This document shows positions 20,230 to 20,282 of a DNA stretch of 20,282 bases, piece by piece. The notes under the pieces are model-generated. The model was not told the origin of the DNA. It ran no database searches and worked only from the letters and a program-made list of their open reading frames with translations. Numbering within the stretch: position 1 is the first letter of the stretch; each line of letters opens with the position of its first letter. The position numbers and the translations under genes were made by a program. Location: positions 1-20,282 of the forward strand of contig CAMOVA010000010.1 of assembly GCA_946626905.1 (NCBI GenBank), read 5' to 3'. The stretch comes from an uncultured Bacillota bacterium (GTDB lineage: Bacteria > Bacillota_I > Bacilli_A > RF39 > UBA660).

Positions 20230-20282
20230 GCCTAATTAGCTCAGTTGGTAGAGCACTCGGCTGTTAACCGATAGGTCGTAGG
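20230..20282 (+). tRNA. tRNA-Asn (anticodon GUU), cut by the window end
   Basis: Acceptor 5' strand GCCTAAT, then TA, D stem GCTC/GAGC with loop AGTTGGTA, anticodon stem CTCGG/CCGAT with loop CTGTTAA (anticodon GTT, 20263-20265), variable loop AGGTC and the first T-stem bases GTAGG. The top anticodon-stem pair is C-T, a mismatch. The 3' third lies beyond the window. Its position after gatCAB-aspS puts the substrate of that pathway next to its enzymes. Confidence 0.92.

Noticed and set aside
1..20282. CRISPR arrays, prophage structural genes or a replication origin.
   Set aside because: No regularly spaced short repeats, no capsid, terminase or integrase genes, and no DnaA-box cluster or dnaA/dnaN context were seen.

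Overview
The window is a stretch of chromosome from a very AT-rich, Gram-positive-type bacterium. The Shine-Dalgarno sites are strong and purine-rich (AGGAGG, or a recurring TAGGTGAT), and the promoters are SigA-like (TTGACA/TATAAT, often with an extended -10 TGNTATAAT). It also has a T-box leader, GatCAB, an FtsK/SpoIIIE translocase and a TcaA-like protein. All this points to a low-GC Firmicute, probably a Bacilli lineage near the Mollicutes or Erysipelotrichia. That placement is inference. All 19 genes with a visible stop end in TAA (16) or TAG (3), none in TGA, and no gene reads TGA as Trp.

Layout. 1-1320: tail of a PLD-like (ORF6N-associated type) protein, a DinJ/YafQ-type toxin-antitoxin pair, and a structured RNA that is probably 6S RNA. 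1365-4171: ftsK, an HD-domain hydrolase and tRNA-Arg(CCU). 4195-9051: envelope and membrane genes, namely a CmpB-type permease-like protein, a DUF2207-like protein, a Cys-rich surface protein with a C-terminal SGNH/DUF4886-like hydrolase, a thioredoxin-like lipoprotein and a DUF308 protein. 9098-10876: mutL. 10960-12912: a two-gene zinc-ribbon membrane operon (TcaA-like, then a multi-pass protein). 12873-13977: an anomalous insertion. 13960-14934: a DUF2628-like membrane protein. 14937-20282: a T-box-controlled gatC-gatA-gatB-aspS operon followed by tRNA-Asn(GUU).

The most unusual structure is at 12873-13977. A perfect 136-bp direct repeat (12873-13008 and 13842-13977, period 969 bp) carries the last 12 codons of the zinc-ribbon gene, its terminator, and the promoter, ribosome site and first six codons of the DUF2628-like gene. 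Between the copies lie 833 bp encoding an ADP-ribosyltransferase domain of the kind found in phage/ICE polyvalent proteins (ART-PolyVal). This is fused in frame to the borrowed start (MNNYDL) and the borrowed end (TMVIDILHKIFK). The result is a complete expression cassette assembled from host parts. It has the geometry of a circle integrated by single crossover, or of a template-switch event.

The last third is a coherent functional unit. The T-box, whose specifier I read as AAC (Asn), senses uncharged tRNA-Asn. AspRS (presumably non-discriminating) charges tRNA-Asn with Asp, GatCAB amidates it to Asn-tRNA-Asn, and the tRNA-Asn gene follows directly.
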